DNA of 64,000 bases from Acinetobacter johnsonii CIP 64.6 (lineage in GTDB: Bacteria; Pseudomonadota; Gammaproteobacteria; Pseudomonadales; Moraxellaceae): the NCBI RefSeq assembly GCF_000368045.1, contig NZ_KB849236.1, forward strand, positions 610,875 to 674,874, read 5' to 3'. Below are positions 46,898 through 55,585 of the stretch, one piece after another; position 1 is the first letter of the stretch, and the number at the start of each line of letters is the position of its first letter. The position numbers were made by a program, and so were the translations under genes. The notes beneath the pieces were generated by a model. The model ran no database searches and was not told where the DNA came from. It saw nothing but the letters and a program-made list of their open reading frames with translations.

Positions 46898-48037
46898 ATG
46901 TTGCAAATTTGGATGCCCGAAGCCGATGGAACATGGCACTGGTCTATAGGCGAAAGATGGCAATCTGCTCATACACTTGAGCAATTGATCCAAGATATAC
47001 AAGCGCATCATGGTGAGGAAGCAACTGTTTTCTTTCCAAGCCGTGATGTGCAAATTATTCAGCAAAATATGCCTAAGGCCCAATACAAGCAGTTGGGGGC
47101 TGAAGGTGTGAAGTATTTGCTGGAAGAATATACATTGAGCTCAATCGAACAGATGAAAGTATTACATCACTTTCAAGCGCCTGAGCAACTCACTGTTTTG
47201 GGTATCTCAAAGCATCGTTTAGAGACTTTGCAGCATGCCTTGAGTTTGATTCCTGTGAAGCTAGTCAGTCTATTGCCTGATTTTCTGATTTTGCCTGTAC
47301 CTGACGCAGAGCAGGTAATCTTGGGTTGTATTGAAGAGCGACTCTTATTTCGCTCTAATACTTGGTTGGGCGGATCAATTGATGATCTTGCTGTATTTTT
47401 AGATTATCAAGCAGCCAATCAAAAATATAAAATTTGTAACTTTAGTGCTTCGCACATGCATAGCTTAAACGCCAGTGTGACGCAGGAGCAGCTTGAGTCT
47501 TTCCATTATGAATGGGCGGCATTGCCAAGAGCAAAACAACATCCATGGAATCTTTTGCCGAAGGTGAGAGAGCAACATGTTTCAACGGGTTATTGGAAAG
47601 CCTGTGCAGCGGTATTGGCTGCATTGATTGTGACGCAATTGACCTATGATGCGACGCGTTGGTATCAAAATAAAAAGCTTGCAGAGCAAGTGGCTGTTCA
47701 GGCGGTCGATCAATTTAAATATTGGTTTGGTGCGAACTATCCTGTGACCGAGCAAACCCTGCGAAGCCAGTTTGAATATCAACTGAAGATGAATAAACAA
47801 GCGGATGCGCAAGCTTTGTCTTTATTGAGTCGCGTTGGGCCTGTGCTCATGCAACAGCAAATTGTGGCGAATCAGGTGGTGTATGAAGCGAATAGCCTAA
47901 ATATGCAACTTAAAGCCAATTCGGCAGAGGCTTTACAAACACTCACTCAGCAGCTTAATCAACAGGGTTTTCAGGTTGAGTTAGGTAATATTCAGCCGAC
48001 CACGGGTGGGGCAATTGGAATGGTGAAAATACAATAA
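46898..48037 (+). CDS. gspL: Type II secretion system protein L
   Basis: 379-residue inner-membrane assembly protein of the type II secretion system, linking the ATPase GspE to the periplasmic parts. The N-terminal actin-like cytosolic domain (1-225) has FFPSRDVQIIQQNMPKAQYK and VKYLLEEYTLSSIEQMKVLH; the family WNLLP motif occurs in KQHPWNLLPKVREQHV. One membrane helix follows (YWKACAAVLAALIVTQLTY, about 233-251), then a periplasmic ferredoxin-like domain. The stop overlaps the gspM start by one base. No other gsp gene is in the window, so the system is encoded in pieces. Confidence 0.9.
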   Translation: MLQIWMPEADGTWHWSIGERWQSAHTLEQLIQDIQAHHGEEATVFFPSRDVQIIQQNMPKAQYKQLGAEGVKYLLEEYTLSSIEQMKVLHHFQAPEQLTVLGISKHRLETLQHALSLIPVKLVSLLPDFLILPVPDAEQVILGCIEERLLFRSNTWLGGSIDDLAVFLDYQAANQKYKICNFSASHMHSLNASVTQEQLESFHYEWAALPRAKQHPWNLLPKVREQHVSTGYWKACAAVLAALIVTQLTYDATRWYQNKKLAEQVAVQAVDQFKYWFGANYPVTEQTLRSQFEYQLKMNKQADAQALSLLSRVGPVLMQQQIVANQVVYEANSLNMQLKANSAEALQTLTQQLNQQGFQVELGNIQPTTGGAIGMVKIQ

Positions 48038-48516
48038 TGAAAGCCATGCAAAATTTACAAACAGTTGTGGATCAGCGTTTAGAGCTGATCAGTACTTATT
48101 TTGATCGTCTTACACCGCGCGACCGTGTATTAGCCATCTTCTTGCTCATTTTCGTATTGGTGAGCTCGATAGGGGCTGCACTTTGGTATACCCATGCTGC
48201 GGCAGAGAAACAGCAAAAACGCGTGAACCAGCTCAAAGAAACCATGACATGGATGCAGAGCAATGCAGTCACCATGAAATCGAGCTCAGATGGTCAACTA
48301 ACCCCGATGGAACAGATCCAGCGTATTGCACAGCAGCAAGGTTTGTCGGTTGCTTCGCAGCAGAATGCTGAACAAATTCAGTTGGTGGTAAGCCATGCAA
48401 ACTATGTGGTGTTGGCCAACTTTTTGACCCAACTAACGCAAAATGGTTTGAGTATTGAAAAAATGGAGTTGGTCTCAGATGCAGGGCAGATTAAATTATC
48501 GGCTAGCGTTAAATAA
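48037..48516 (+). CDS. gspM: Type II secretion system protein M
   Basis: 159 residues, partner of GspL. A short cytosolic head (YFDRLTPRDRVLAIFLLIFV, the TPRDR motif is typical), one membrane helix (about 28-48) and a periplasmic ferredoxin-like fold ending SIEKMELVSDAGQIKLSASVK. TAATG shows translational coupling with gspL; a second ATG three codons in is also possible. With gspL it would stabilise the secretion platform. Confidence 0.88.
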   Translation: MKAMQNLQTVVDQRLELISTYFDRLTPRDRVLAIFLLIFVLVSSIGAALWYTHAAAEKQQKRVNQLKETMTWMQSNAVTMKSSSDGQLTPMEQIQRIAQQQGLSVASQQNAEQIQLVVSHANYVVLANFLTQLTQNGLSIEKMELVSDAGQIKLSASVK

Positions 48517-48606
48517 TCGCTAAAAATAAAGCCAGACGAAGCATGGTGTTTTAGCGAGGCTATGCCTATAATATGGCGACTTAAAAAGCAGTAGACTTTT
48601 ACAGAT

Positions 48607-49617
48607 ATGTTGTATTCTCTTGCCCGCCCTTTGTTGTTTACTTTAGCACCAGAGCGTGCACATGAGCTAACACTATCGCTATTGAAATCAACGCATAAGC
48701 TAGGCTTAATGCGTCAAAATATAGCGGCTAAACCGGTGACATGTATGGGCATCGAGTTCCCCAATCCTGTAGGTTTGGCTGCTGGTCTAGATAAAAATGG
48801 TGCTTATATTGACGCACTGGCAGGTCTAGGGTTTGGTTTTATTGAAATTGGAACCATTACTCCGCGTCCACAGCAGGGCAATCCTCTACCGCGTTTATTC
48901 CGTATTCCACAAGCTAAAGCCATTATTAACCGTATGGGTTTTAACAACGCTGGTGTGGATCAACTGATTGAAAATGTCAAAGCGGCAAAGTTTAAAGGTG
49001 TTTTGGGGATTAATATCGGTAAAAATGCGGATACCCCAGTCGAAAAAGCAGTAGATGACTATCTCATTTGTTTAGAAAAAGTCTATAACTATGCGTCTTA
49101 TATTACCGTCAACATTTCTTCTCCAAATACTAAAAACCTGCGTAGTTTGCAAAGTGGTGATGCTTTAACCGAGCTACTAGAGACGCTGAAAAAACGTCAG
49201 TTAGAGTTGGCTGAAGAGCAGCAGCATTATGTACCCTTGGTGCTGAAAGTTGCGCCGGATTTGGAAGCGGAAGATATTCAATTTATTGCGAAACAACTGC
49301 TTCAGTTTAAAATTGATGGGTTGATTGTGACCAATACGACTTTGTCTCGTGAAGGGGTGGAAAACTTACCTTTTAGTGATGAAGCGGGTGGTTTATCTGG
49401 TGCGCCTGTGTTTGAGAAAAGTACAGCGTGTTTAAAAGCCTTTGCTGAGGTTTTAAAAGGTCAGATTCCTTTGATTGGTGTGGGTGGGATTTTGTCGGGT
49501 GAGCAGGCGCTTGCAAAACAAAATGCAGGGGCAAACCTTGTACAAGTTTATAGTGGCCTCATCTATATAGGACCAACCTTAATTCAAGACTGCGTCTCTG
49601 CAATGAAAACAACATGA
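48607..49617 (+). CDS. pyrD: Dihydroorotate dehydrogenase (quinone), class 2
   Basis: Membrane-associated FMN enzyme, 336 residues, oxidising dihydroorotate to orotate with ubiquinone. The N-terminal amphipathic helix [20 protein letters not shown] is the quinone-tunnel element of class 2 enzymes. Motifs: [52 protein letters not shown] (catalytic Ser region) and [20 protein letters not shown] with [10 protein letters not shown]. Complete. Its stop overlaps the start of the cvpA-type gene by 4 bases. Confidence 0.97.
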   Translation: MLYSLARPLLFTLAPERAHELTLSLLKSTHKLGLMRQNIAAKPVTCMGIEFPNPVGLAAGLDKNGAYIDALAGLGFGFIEIGTITPRPQQGNPLPRLFRIPQAKAIINRMGFNNAGVDQLIENVKAAKFKGVLGINIGKNADTPVEKAVDDYLICLEKVYNYASYITVNISSPNTKNLRSLQSGDALTELLETLKKRQLELAEEQQHYVPLVLKVAPDLEAEDIQFIAKQLLQFKIDGLIVTNTTLSREGVENLPFSDEAGGLSGAPVFEKSTACLKAFAEVLKGQIPLIGVGGILSGEQALAKQNAGANLVQVYSGLIYIGPTLIQDCVSAMKTT

Positions 49618-50198
49618 ATGCCATTGATATCTTCATATTGATTGTATTGCTCATTGGAGGGCTCAACGGTTTGCGTCAAGGATTTGTTAAAGCCTTTGCG
49701 AACTTGATAGGATGGATTTTAGCGCTGATTGTTGGTGCTAAATTTGCAAGCGTTCTAGCACCTTCGATGGTCTCACTCAGTGAAGATCCAGTGGTTCAAA
49801 AAATTGCAGCTTTTGCATTTATTGTATTGGTTATTGTGGTTTTGACGTGGATAGTCACGGCATTACTGAATAACATATTGAAGAGTTTAAAACTCGGGCC
49901 TTTGAATCGATTAGCCGGCGGTGCTTTTGGTTCATTAAAAGGGTTGTTAATTGTTCTGATTACGATGCAAGGTGTCGGGTCTTGGGTTGAAAGCTCTCCA
50001 TATTGGAGACAATCCAAATTTGTCCAAACACTTTTGCCTTACGCGCCTTGGGCGATGGAGCTTTCTAAAGAGGCTGCAAGCGAGGCGATGTCACATATCA
50101 AGTCTAAAGATACACATGTATCTTCAGATTCTTCACCGAAAATTTCCTCGAAAAATGCTGAGGGACAGGGTGAGTCAACAAATAATCCTTTTTATTAA
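49614..50198 (+). CDS. cvpA: CvpA-family membrane protein
   Basis: 194 residues with four predicted membrane helices: [59 protein letters not shown] and [20 protein letters not shown], then a hydrophilic Ser-rich tail. The [16 protein letters not shown] and [14 protein letters not shown] motifs match CvpA, named for colicin V production in E. coli where it also lies directly before purF. Its biochemical role is not established. It overlaps pyrD by 4 bases, so the purine and pyrimidine genes here share a transcript. Confidence 0.92.
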   Translation: MNAIDIFILIVLLIGGLNGLRQGFVKAFANLIGWILALIVGAKFASVLAPSMVSLSEDPVVQKIAAFAFIVLVIVVLTWIVTALLNNILKSLKLGPLNRLAGGAFGSLKGLLIVLITMQGVGSWVESSPYWRQSKFVQTLLPYAPWAMELSKEAASEAMSHIKSKDTHVSSDSSPKISSKNAEGQGESTNNPFY

Positions 50199-50222
50199 TC
50201 CTAGCTTGTCTGCGAGGTTGCT

Positions 50223-51758
50223 ATGTGTGGAGTAGTTGGTATAGCTGGTAAATCAGCTGTTAACCAAATGTTGTTTGATGCATTAACGATGTTACAACAT
50301 CGTGGGCAAGATGCAGCTGGGATAGTAACCTGCCACGAAGGTCGTTTATTCTTACGTAAAGACAATGGCATGGTTCGTGATGTGTTCCACACTCGCCATA
50401 TGCGTGCATTACAAGGTAACTATGGTATTGGGCATGTGCGTTATCCAACGGCGGGTTCATCGAGCAGCGCTGAAGCGCAGCCCTTCTATGTGAACTCACC
50501 TTACGGGATCACGTTAGCGCATAATGGTAACTTAACCAATGCTGAAGAAATTCATGACGACCTGTTTAAAACAGACTTACGTCATATGAATACGGATTCA
50601 GACTCAGAAGTACTGTTAAACGTGTTTGCGCATGAGTTGCAAAAACGCGGCAAATTGATGCCTACAGCAGACGACATTTTTCATGTGGTGAGTAAAGTAC
50701 ATGAGCGCTGTAAAGGTGGTTATGCTGTAGTTGCAATGCTTACTGGGCATGGCTTGGTGGGTTTCCGTGATCCAAATGGTATTCGTCCACTGATTTATGG
50801 TTCGCGTGAAACTGATGCAGGTATGGAATATATCATTGCATCTGAGTCTGTCGCTATTACGGCACTCGGCTTTAAAGTTGAGCGTGATATTGCGCCGGGT
50901 GAAGCGATTTTTATCGACTCACAAGGACAGATGTTTACCAAGCAGTGTGCTGAAGCGCCTGAATACCGCCCATGTATTTTTGAATATGTTTACTTTGCGC
51001 GTCCAGATGCGATCATTGATGGCATCTCAGTCTACAAAGCACGTTTAAAAATGGGCGAAAAGCTTGCTCAGAAAATCCTGACAGAGTGGAGTGAAGAGCA
51101 CGATATCGATGTCGTGATCCCAATTCCAGATACCTCGCGTACCTCTGCACTTGAACTTGCAAATATGCTGGGCGTGAAGTTCCGCGAAGGCTTTATGAAG
51201 AACCGCTACATCGGGCGTACCTTCATTATGCCGGGTCAGCAATTACGTAAGAAATCAGTGCGTCAAAAGTTGAACCCTGTTGAACTTGAGTTCCAAGGCA
51301 AAAATGTACTTTTGGTGGATGACTCGATTGTACGTGGTACGACGTGTAACGAAATTATCCAAATGGCACGTGATGCGGGTGCGAAAAAAGTCTTCTTTGC
51401 TTCTGCTGCGCCGATGGTGAAATATCCAAACGTGTATGGCATTGATATGCCAGCAAAAGAAGAGTTGATTGCATCTGAGCGTACCGTTGAAGAAATTCGT
51501 GAAATTATTGGTGCAGATCGTCTAATTTTCCAAGATTTGGAAGACTTAAAAGCCGCTGTGCGCACCAGCAAAGTACCAGATTTACAAGAGTTTGATTGCT
51601 CGGTATTTGATGGTAAATATGTTGCTGGTGGTATCGATGAAGCTTATTTAGATGAATTACAAGCGAAACGTCGTGAAACATCGAAAAAGAAAGACAGCTA
51701 TATTGATGTCAATATTGATGCAGCTTCCGTTGATTTGACGGGTGTGAAAGAAGTCTAA
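50223..51758 (+). CDS. purF: Amidophosphoribosyltransferase
   Basis: 511 residues; first step of purine synthesis, PRPP + glutamine to phosphoribosylamine. The N-terminal Ntn glutaminase begins [15 protein letters not shown]; Cys2 becomes the N-terminal nucleophile after Met removal. [19 protein letters not shown] and [14 protein letters not shown] follow. The C-terminal phosphoribosyltransferase has the PRPP motif [17 protein letters not shown]. No extended propeptide, as in E. coli. Twenty-four bases after cvpA, so pyrD-cvpA-purF is one operon ending in a hairpin. Confidence 0.97.
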   Translation: MCGVVGIAGKSAVNQMLFDALTMLQHRGQDAAGIVTCHEGRLFLRKDNGMVRDVFHTRHMRALQGNYGIGHVRYPTAGSSSSAEAQPFYVNSPYGITLAHNGNLTNAEEIHDDLFKTDLRHMNTDSDSEVLLNVFAHELQKRGKLMPTADDIFHVVSKVHERCKGGYAVVAMLTGHGLVGFRDPNGIRPLIYGSRETDAGMEYIIASESVAITALGFKVERDIAPGEAIFIDSQGQMFTKQCAEAPEYRPCIFEYVYFARPDAIIDGISVYKARLKMGEKLAQKILTEWSEEHDIDVVIPIPDTSRTSALELANMLGVKFREGFMKNRYIGRTFIMPGQQLRKKSVRQKLNPVELEFQGKNVLLVDDSIVRGTTCNEIIQMARDAGAKKVFFASAAPMVKYPNVYGIDMPAKEELIASERTVEEIREIIGADRLIFQDLEDLKAAVRTSKVPDLQEFDCSVFDGKYVAGGIDEAYLDELQAKRRETSKKKDSYIDVNIDAASVDLTGVKEV

Positions 51759-51774
51759 TTGATTTAGATTTGAG

Positions 51775-51799
51775 AAAAGCGGGAGTTTCCCGCTTTTTT
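51775..51799 (+). terminator. Terminator of pyrD-cvpA-purF
   Basis: AAAAGCGGG, AGTTT loop, CCCGCTTTT and TT. Confidence 0.93.
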
Positions 51800-51845
51800 C
51801 ATTTATGATGGATTGATTCAAACAATGTAAGAAAAAGGATTTACA

Positions 51846-53732
51846 TTGAAGGGTGTAAGTTATTCAATCATAAAGAATAAAAATATGTTGTGGTCTGCCA
51901 GTATCTGCTTGCTTGCGGTACTTTTGTCGCTATTTATTTTAAATACTGTGGCTGGACTGCTGGTTTTTTATTTTGATTCGAGTCAAAGCATTTTTTGGCA
52001 TAGCTTGAGTATTTATATCATTGGTTTATTGCTCTTGGTGATGAGCTATTCCGTGGTGTATGAACTGTATGTGTTCCGTTCAGGCGGACACAGTCTGGCC
52101 AAGCAACTGCGTGCACGACGTTTAAGTTTGATTGAAAGTACACCAGAAGAAAGTATTGCGCTGAAAATTACAGAAAAACTAGCTGATACTTTTTTAATTG
52201 AAACACCTGCTGTCTATGTTTTGCCCGATGAGGTGGGGGTAAATGCCTTAACCGCTGGTTTTTATCCCAAAGATATTGCGATTATTTTAACGTGGGGCGC
52301 CCTGCAAAATCTTGATGAACTTGAGCTGACGGGGTTATTGAATCATGAGTTCAATCAAATTTTATCAGGTGAGACTGCTGAAAATACACGGTTAAAAATT
52401 TTATATAGTGCTCTCACGACCTTTAGTCAGTGGGGCAGTAAAATTGCTAAATTGGGATTTTCAACTCATCATAAAAAGTCACAAAGTTTTGAAACGACTT
52501 TTGTTGCAACAGGTGGTTTGATTTGGTTGGTCGGAAGTTTGGGGGTGCTGGTTACACGCTGTATTAAATTTCTGACGTTGGGGGGGCGTACTTTAAAAAA
52601 TGATATGAAAACACGTCGTCTGATGCAAAATGATGCCAATATTCAAACCCTCATGCGTATCTATGTACATCACGCAGGTTCACAAATTCACAGTGAATAC
52701 TCTGAGTCGATAGCACACATGTGTTTTGCCAACTCATTAAGTGCACAAAGTTGGATGAATATTCATCCAAGCATTGAAGAGCGTATTTATGAAATGAATC
52801 CGAATTTGGTTCAAGACATACAGTTGGAAAACCTAGAAAAACTGCGCAACCGTCCGTTATTTGGTTTGTTTCGTTCCCTAGAAGAGCAGTACGCGGATTT
52901 CCAAGCCCCTTGGACTTCACCGCAGCCTTTGCCTTTATTACGATTGTCTCCGATTAGTTTTGCCATTAAAGATGCGATTAAACCGCTTAACCCTGAAGTA
53001 CGTGCGCATATTGAACGTCCAGAGCTAATTCAGCGTGCTTTACAGACCTCAACAGGTTCACGCGAGCTGATGGTCGCGATTTTGATGATTCGCCAATTCC
53101 GTGAGTTTATTCCTGCTGAGGCTGAAGTCAGTCGTGCCATTGTTGATTCATTGTTAAACCTAGATGGTCGTGTTCATATTTCAATTTTCCATGAGGCATG
53201 CCGAAATATTGGTGGCATGCCAGCAACAATTGCACGCCAGTTTTTATTAAAGTTGGCGAGGATTATTCAAGAAGACGGTGAAATTGGACTGTTAGATGCG
53301 CTGTTACTCGAACGAGTTAAGTTTGAGCTGAATCTGTTGCCTGTACATACACCTGCGGCCCTAGATGAAGTTAAACCGCAGATTGTACGTTTAATTGATG
53401 CTTTGTTACATGTGCAACAAATCAATAGTGAAACACAGCTGGAAGTACGAGAGAAAATTTTACGTCGCGTTTTAACTGTGCAAGAGTTGGAGCAGTATGC
53501 GGAAATTTCAGATGAGCCGATTGATCTGGCTGAAATTTTAAATGATATGGCGGGGCTGCTGCTGCGGGATCGGTTGAGTATTTTGGGAGTGGCTGAAATT
53601 TGTCTATGGAATGACCGCATTATTACTCAAGATGAGCAGGATGTTTTGGAGTTGCTCTATTGGCGTCTCGGTTTTGACAGTGAAGAGATCGTTGAACAAA
53701 TGCAAAAGAAGAATCGCTTGATGATTGTTTAA
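51846..53732 (+). CDS. Membrane M48/HtpX-like protein with broken zinc motif and a C-terminal TerB-like helical region
   Basis: 628 residues. The TTG at 51846 is chosen because AAGGA sits 6 bases upstream; the first ATG (51885) has no ribosome site. Two membrane segments (about 16-43 and 50-72) are followed by an M48 peptidase-like core: VYVLPDEVGVNALTAGF, then DELELTGLLNHEFNQILSGE. The zinc motif HExxH reads HEFNQ (residues 167-171), and the usual third-ligand Glu region reads RRLMQNDANIQ, so two ligands appear lost. A further hydrophobic stretch is at about 222-243. Residues 380-620 are all-helical with repeated acidic turns, similar to TerB-type tellurite-resistance folds. It is probably a membrane pseudo-protease; the role is unknown. 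Confidence 0.7.
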   Translation: MKGVSYSIIKNKNMLWSASICLLAVLLSLFILNTVAGLLVFYFDSSQSIFWHSLSIYIIGLLLLVMSYSVVYELYVFRSGGHSLAKQLRARRLSLIESTPEESIALKITEKLADTFLIETPAVYVLPDEVGVNALTAGFYPKDIAIILTWGALQNLDELELTGLLNHEFNQILSGETAENTRLKILYSALTTFSQWGSKIAKLGFSTHHKKSQSFETTFVATGGLIWLVGSLGVLVTRCIKFLTLGGRTLKNDMKTRRLMQNDANIQTLMRIYVHHAGSQIHSEYSESIAHMCFANSLSAQSWMNIHPSIEERIYEMNPNLVQDIQLENLEKLRNRPLFGLFRSLEEQYADFQAPWTSPQPLPLLRLSPISFAIKDAIKPLNPEVRAHIERPELIQRALQTSTGSRELMVAILMIRQFREFIPAEAEVSRAIVDSLLNLDGRVHISIFHEACRNIGGMPATIARQFLLKLARIIQEDGEIGLLDALLLERVKFELNLLPVHTPAALDEVKPQIVRLIDALLHVQQINSETQLEVREKILRRVLTVQELEQYAEISDEPIDLAEILNDMAGLLLRDRLSILGVAEICLWNDRIITQDEQDVLELLYWRLGFDSEEIVEQMQKKNRLMIV

Positions 53733-53864
53733 TTGAGTGGTGAATTTGGCCTTGAGCATGTTCTTGATATTTGCCTAGTGTCTATGCGAATAAAATGTGA
53801 AAAGAACAGCATCTCTAGGCATTTCTCGATAGAATATGCACTGAATGAAGTGTGAAGGTATAAG

Positions 53865-54530
53865 ATGATCGGGCATCAGCGTGAGGTTTTGGCGAGTTTA
53901 GGAATTGATTTGTGGGTTCCAGATTTTTTGCCGTCTCAACAAAATGTAGCCACATCGATCTGGCGAGATCAAAGCGCGACTGAGATTATTTCTGAAATTG
54001 TGCGACCTCAATCTCAGCCCGAAGCCAAAAGCATTCCTGAACCTCCACTTGTACAGAATAAGCTTCCACATCCAGCGCCTCCTGCTGAAATTGCAACGCA
54101 GCCGATTGAACAAGAAGTTGTTACAGGATTAAAAGAAGAAATTGTCCGAGAGGCCATCCATGTTGAGGCTTTTCAGTTGCAAGCTGTTTCCTTGGAGCAC
54201 TGCGCCTTGGTCATTGAAGCGACACAATTGAGCGTGGAGCAGCAACAGCTGTGGCAAAATATTGTGCAAGCCTTACCTGCGCAAAAGTATGCGCTGAATT
54301 GGCCTTTTCCTTTGTTGAATTTCCAAGATGGGCGCGGCGTTCAGAGTTATATTCAAGGTTTCATTGATGGTGTAAGTCAGGGTAAAACTGTTATTGCATT
54401 GGGCTTTATACCAAATGCTAATAGTATAAAAGTCACACAATCAGCAAGCTTACAAGAAATGCTTGATCAGCCATTACTTAAAAAAGCCCTGTGGCACATG
54501 ATGCGAGCAAAACAACAAAATATGGAATAG
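53865..54530 (+). CDS. Unknown protein, possible DNA polymerase III psi subunit (HolD-like)
   Basis: 221 residues, no signal or membrane segment. The N-terminus QREVLASLGIDLWVPDF matches the chi-binding pattern of psi subunits (LxxLGIxxW). A long Pro/Glu-rich low-complexity linker covers about 40-95. The C-terminal domain (about 95-215) has HCALVIEATQLSVEQQQLWQ, VQALPAQKYALNWPFP and ends PLLKKALWHMM, like the KxALW end of HolD. No database check was possible. GAAGG precedes the ATG. A 2-hydroxyacid dehydrogenase gene begins 2 bases after the stop, and rimI, the usual holD neighbour in other gammaproteobacteria, is not next to it. Confidence 0.5.
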   Translation: MIGHQREVLASLGIDLWVPDFLPSQQNVATSIWRDQSATEIISEIVRPQSQPEAKSIPEPPLVQNKLPHPAPPAEIATQPIEQEVVTGLKEEIVREAIHVEAFQLQAVSLEHCALVIEATQLSVEQQQLWQNIVQALPAQKYALNWPFPLLNFQDGRGVQSYIQGFIDGVSQGKTVIALGFIPNANSIKVTQSASLQEMLDQPLLKKALWHMMRAKQQNME

Positions 54531-54532
54531 GT

Positions 54533-55501
54533 ATGAAGCAGAAAGTCGTTGTTTTTAGTCAAATAGATGCAGAAGTATTACAGTGCTTAGAGCAGCGTTA
54601 TCACGTGGTGGTCATCAACCCGAAAGCAGGTGATGTAAATACGCAAATCCGTGAGCAAGTTGCGGATGCGGATGCCATGATTGGTGCAGGGCGTTTACTG
54701 AATCAAAACAACCTAAAAACTGCGAAACAGCTCAAAATTATATCTAGTGTCAGTGTTGGCTATGACAATTATGATCTGAACTACTTAAACCAAGCAAAAA
54801 TTTGGCTCAGCCACACCCCTCATGTGCTGACTGAAACCACTGCCGATTTGGCCTTTACGTTGTTGATGAGTGCGGCGCGTCAAGTGCCTTATTTGGATCA
54901 ATGGACCAAAACAGGTCAGTGGTCGCGTACTGTCGGGCAGGCACAATTTGGTCAGGAAATTTTTGGTCAAACATTGGGTATTATTGGCTTAGGAAATATT
55001 GGTGCGGCAATTGCGCGACGTGGTTTTCATGGTTTTAATATGAATATTTTGTATCACGGGCGCCGAGAAAAATTAGAATTGGCACAACCCTTAAATGCAC
55101 GTTTTTGCGAATTAGATGAGCTGTTAGAGCAATCGGACTTCATTGTCGTGGCGGTTGATCTAAACGCCAATACGCAGCATTTGATTGATGCAGAAGCTTT
55201 TAAGAAAATGCAATCTCATGCTGTTTTTGTAAATATTTCGCGTGGTGCCGTGGTGGATGAGCAGGCACTTATTCGGGCCTTGGAGCAAAAGCAAATTTTT
55301 GCAGCAGGTTTGGATGTTTATGAGAAAGAACCCTTGCAAGATTCGGCACTGTTCCAGCTTCACAACGTAGTGACGTTACCGCATGTCGGTTCAGCAACCT
55401 CCGTAACACGTAAAAAAATGGCAGAGTTGGCTTACCAAAACTTGGTGAAAGCATTGGAAGGTGGTCAACCTCAATATGTGGTGAATCCTGAATTTAGATA
55501 A
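54533..55501 (+). CDS. ghrB: D-isomer-specific 2-hydroxyacid dehydrogenase (GhrB-like)
   Basis: 322 residues from ATG 54533 (MKQKVVVFSQIDAEVLQ); the open frame starts at 54491 inside the previous gene but that extension is not conserved-looking. It reduces glyoxylate, hydroxypyruvate or 2-ketogluconate with NAD(P)H. The Rossmann loop is GQTLGIIGLGNIGAAIARRG, and the catalytic Arg-Glu-His lie in VFVNISRGAVVDEQALI, DVYEKEPLQDS and VVTLPHVGSATSVTR. The segment SSVSVGYDNYDLNYLNQ is typical of the GhrB group. It follows the holD-like gene by two bases, so the two are co-translated. Confidence 0.88.
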   Translation: MKQKVVVFSQIDAEVLQCLEQRYHVVVINPKAGDVNTQIREQVADADAMIGAGRLLNQNNLKTAKQLKIISSVSVGYDNYDLNYLNQAKIWLSHTPHVLTETTADLAFTLLMSAARQVPYLDQWTKTGQWSRTVGQAQFGQEIFGQTLGIIGLGNIGAAIARRGFHGFNMNILYHGRREKLELAQPLNARFCELDELLEQSDFIVVAVDLNANTQHLIDAEAFKKMQSHAVFVNISRGAVVDEQALIRALEQKQIFAAGLDVYEKEPLQDSALFQLHNVVTLPHVGSATSVTRKKMAELAYQNLVKALEGGQPQYVVNPEFR

Positions 55502-55585
55502 AAATTTGATAACACTTCATTGCATTTTCATTCAATTATCAATGTTATAGTCATTCGATTCCTTTAAATAAAGTTGGGGTGAGGG

